A stretch of DNA of 64,000 bases from Rhexocercosporidium sp. MPI-PUGE-AT-0058 (taxonomy: Eukaryota; Ascomycota; Leotiomycetes; Helotiales), in assembly GCA_020746875.1 (NCBI GenBank), contig JAGTJL010000007.1:2480001-2544000 (forward strand), in the 5' to 3' direction. A program made the position numbers and the translations under genes. Positions 62,361 to 64,000 of this stretch are shown here, piece by piece (the stretch's first letter is position 1; every line of letters starts with the position of its first letter). The notes beneath the pieces were generated by a model that was not told the origin of the DNA, searched no databases, and saw nothing but the letters and a program-made list of their open reading frames with translations.

Positions 62361-64000
62361 TCATATCAAGTCAAGTTGTTGCAATTCGGGGGTAAATAGA
62401 CATGTCCAAACTTTCCACCTTGACGAGTCGTCCGAGTTGACAGCCCCATAGTTCTGGTCGGTGACCTCATGGATCATTCCAATTCGACGGTATGTCTTAG
62501 GCTCGCTCATGACTTCCGTCAATGCCAGAGCATGCCACGATCTATCTTCACGCCTGCCGTCAACCCAGTTGCCACATATCGCAATTGGCAGCATGAGTAC
62601 TGTCGCTGTTCTCCGCCCCCAAAAAATGTCGGGATGGTCCGCTGAGAGCTCACCGATGACTTCGCCGTCTTCATTCGAATGGATCTGACCATCGCTGCAC
62701 CACACGCATTGCAATCTTCCCGTGACTGTGAGCTTAGCATCACGCACTGCTCCGAAGCCGTTCTGCCCCAGTGGTGTTGCAGAAATAGAGAGGACTTCTA
62801 TTAAGGGACCGAAACAATCGGGGGTATTGAAGAAGGTGCGATTATGAGTGCCACCAGAATATTCCACTGTAAACCGTGTATAGAGGCTGACACGTGTTTT
62901 AACCCTCCTGTCGCAGCTGTACCATGACCAAGAGGGACCAGGGATAGAGGCTGAGTTCATAGAGCGTAGCGTTTCATTTTCTTCAGAGACTTTAAAGATC
63001 AAACCAAATACAACATCCTTTCGCCACAGTCCGGCGATGTACTCGTCGTCAAGTTTCGCAGCAAACCTCGATGCAATGCCAGAAAGTGCCGGCAGACGAT
63101 CGCTGCCATGGGTCAAACACAGGTTGCTGTATGTATAGATCATGCTATACCACTTTGATAAGCCTTCTCCATATGTCTTGAATTCCGTGGTATCTTTTGG
63201 TGCATGGAAATGGGTGCCTACACGCACCGAGGATAGATTGAGGGTCACACGAAGGTGCTCGTCAAACTGTGCAGTGCAACATTCAAAAAAAAGGCTATCT
63301 CGGCCAAAATAAAGCCAGCGAGGGGATAAAAGGTGTTCCTGCAAGACCCACGCTCTTTCTGCAAGTGGCGAGTCGTCCCAATCAACTCGGCCATTGTTCC
63401 AATCGTAAGGATAGAAGACACGAATTGGGTCTGGATTTGTCGTACCGGGCCAGAAAACCGGAATGTCACACCAAATTTCTGCCGGAATGGGATGCAGTCC
63501 ACGGGAGAAACCTGCGTGGCAGTCGTTCGCAAAGGGTGCTGCAAGAGTGAAGGCGCAATTGCTGTAAACCGCTGCCATAGAAGCGCACTCCCGTTGCCAG
63601 TCCGCATCATCATCTTGTACGATGCAGTAACTATCGATCCAGATATAACGATATCCGAGCAAGCGAACGATATTCAGCGCGTCCCGGAATGTTTTGGGCA
63701 TTAAATTCAAGGGCATGGAAAGCAGTTGGCTTGAGAGATTTGCTTTAGTCGTTGATGGCGGTTTAGATTTGCCCCAGCAATGGCTGAGAGTGGCATACTG
63801 ACCCCTTTGACCGCGAGTCTCAACCAGCCGCGGTGCTACACCATTGCTGGGCTCTCCAATATCAATGAGGCGAGTCGGAAGGTTGGATTCGAAGATTGGC
63901 GGACAGCTGCGATGTTTGGACTGGCATTGCATTAGCCAACCCCGACAAAGACCAGTATCCGTATGATTGAGAAGATTGCGAGTCCCGATATTTTCCGGTG
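62361..64000 (-). CDS. HET-domain (heterokaryon incompatibility) protein, 5' end beyond the window
   Basis: The frame is open from the stop at 62361 to the window edge. The first internal ATG is at 63932, but the residues before it (LCRGWLMQCQSKHRSC) match the Cys/His-rich lead-in that commonly precedes HET domains, so the gene most likely starts beyond 64000. HET motifs are present in order: LPTRLIDIG, YATLSHCWG, a long helix with IWIDSYCIVQDDDADWQRE, VYSNCAFTLAA, then RAWVLQEHLLSPRWLYFG. The C-terminal ~280 residues are the variable part (GPSWSWYSCDRRV). HET proteins act in nonself recognition after hyphal fusion, where activation triggers cell death. Most HET-domain paralogues have no proven role. 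The gene sits next to transposon remnants, as HET genes often do. Confidence 0.9.
   Translation of the reverse strand, partial: PENIGTRNLLNHTDTGLCRGWLMQCQSKHRSCPPIFESNLPTRLIDIGEPSNGVAPRLVETRGQRGQYATLSHCWGKSKPPSTTKANLSSQLLSMPLNLMPKTFRDALNIVRLLGYRYIWIDSYCIVQDDDADWQRECASMAAVYSNCAFTLAAPFANDCHAGFSRGLHPIPAEIWCDIPVFWPGTTNPDPIRVFYPYDWNNGRVDWDDSPLAERAWVLQEHLLSPRWLYFGRDSLFFECCTAQFDEHLRVTLNLSSVRVGTHFHAPKDTTEFKTYGEGLSKWYSMIYTYSNLCLTHGSDRLPALSGIASRFAAKLDDEYIAGLWRKDVVFGLIFKVSEENETLRSMNSASIPGPSWSWYSCDRRVKTRVSLYTRFTVEYSGGTHNRTFFNTPDCFGPLIEVLSISATPLGQNGFGAVRDAKLTVTGRLQCVWCSDGQIHSNEDGEVIGELSADHPDIFWGRRTATVLMLPIAICGNWVDGRREDRSWHALALTEVMSEPKTYRRIGMIHEVTDQNYGAVNSDDSSRWKVWTCLFTPELQQLDLI

Noticed and set aside
1..64000. 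CRISPR arrays, operons, phage or plasmid features
   Set aside because: The window is clearly eukaryotic (spliceosomal introns, fungal gene families). No regularly spaced repeat-spacer structure was seen.

Overview
The window comes from a filamentous ascomycete (Pezizomycotina). The evidence is short 40-175 nt spliceosomal introns with GTANGY-type donors and CTRAY branch sites, a HET-domain gene, a CBM6-bearing GH43 enzyme, a secreted ascomycete-type haem peroxidase, and a degenerate Tc1 copy mutated in the AT-biased way expected of RIP. A leotiomycete is plausible from gene style, but this is an inference. Gene models below were built by hand from splice sites and reading-frame phase.

Layout. 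0.4-1.6 kb: a secreted cysteine-rich repeat protein (+) with two internal Lys-Arg sites, resembling a Kex2-processed repeat precursor. 1.9-7.1 kb: a minus-strand block encoding a signal-peptide/multi-TM protein with ankyrin repeats. It is followed, with almost no gap and in matching splice phase, by a transmembrane segment and an AAL-type (fucose-lectin) beta-propeller, possibly a single ~1,628-aa receptor-like protein. 8.3-23.1 kb: intact intronless 4,923-aa midasin (MDN1, -). 23.4-24.0 kb: mitochondrial ribosomal protein L7/L12 (+), sharing a 276-bp divergent promoter with MDN1. 24-27.7 kb: gene-poor gap. 27.7-28.65 kb: CTDK-I gamma subunit (CTK3, -). 30.5-31.8 kb: GH43-CBM6 secreted enzyme (+). 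33.3-35.3 kb: seven-exon MFS transporter (+). 35.3-38.8 kb: gap with two coding-like fragments. 38.8-40.9 kb: nine-exon secreted haem peroxidase (+). 42.7 kb: interstitial (CCTAA)n array. 44.9-47.2 kb: Cdc4/Fbw7-like F-box WD40 protein (-). 43-52 kb: microsatellite-dense flanks. 51.7-53.2 kb: ZIP zinc transporter (-) with a long (TTTC)n tract inside an intron. 54.4-55.8 kb: pyruvate dehydrogenase E1-alpha (+). 55.8-62.3 kb: gene-poor, AT-rich tract with a RIP-degraded Tc1 transposase and a small MITE-like element with TA target sites. 62.4-64 kb: HET-domain protein (-), running off the window end.

The window mixes housekeeping genes (ribosome assembly, mitochondrial translation, Pol II CTD phosphorylation, SCF ubiquitination, zinc transport, pyruvate oxidation) with surface, secreted and recognition genes (Cys-rich repeat protein, ankyrin/lectin protein, GH43, peroxidase, HET) set among repeats. 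The two most notable candidates lie side by side at the left edge: the possible ankyrin-TM-lectin receptor and the adjacent convergent Kex2-type repeat protein.
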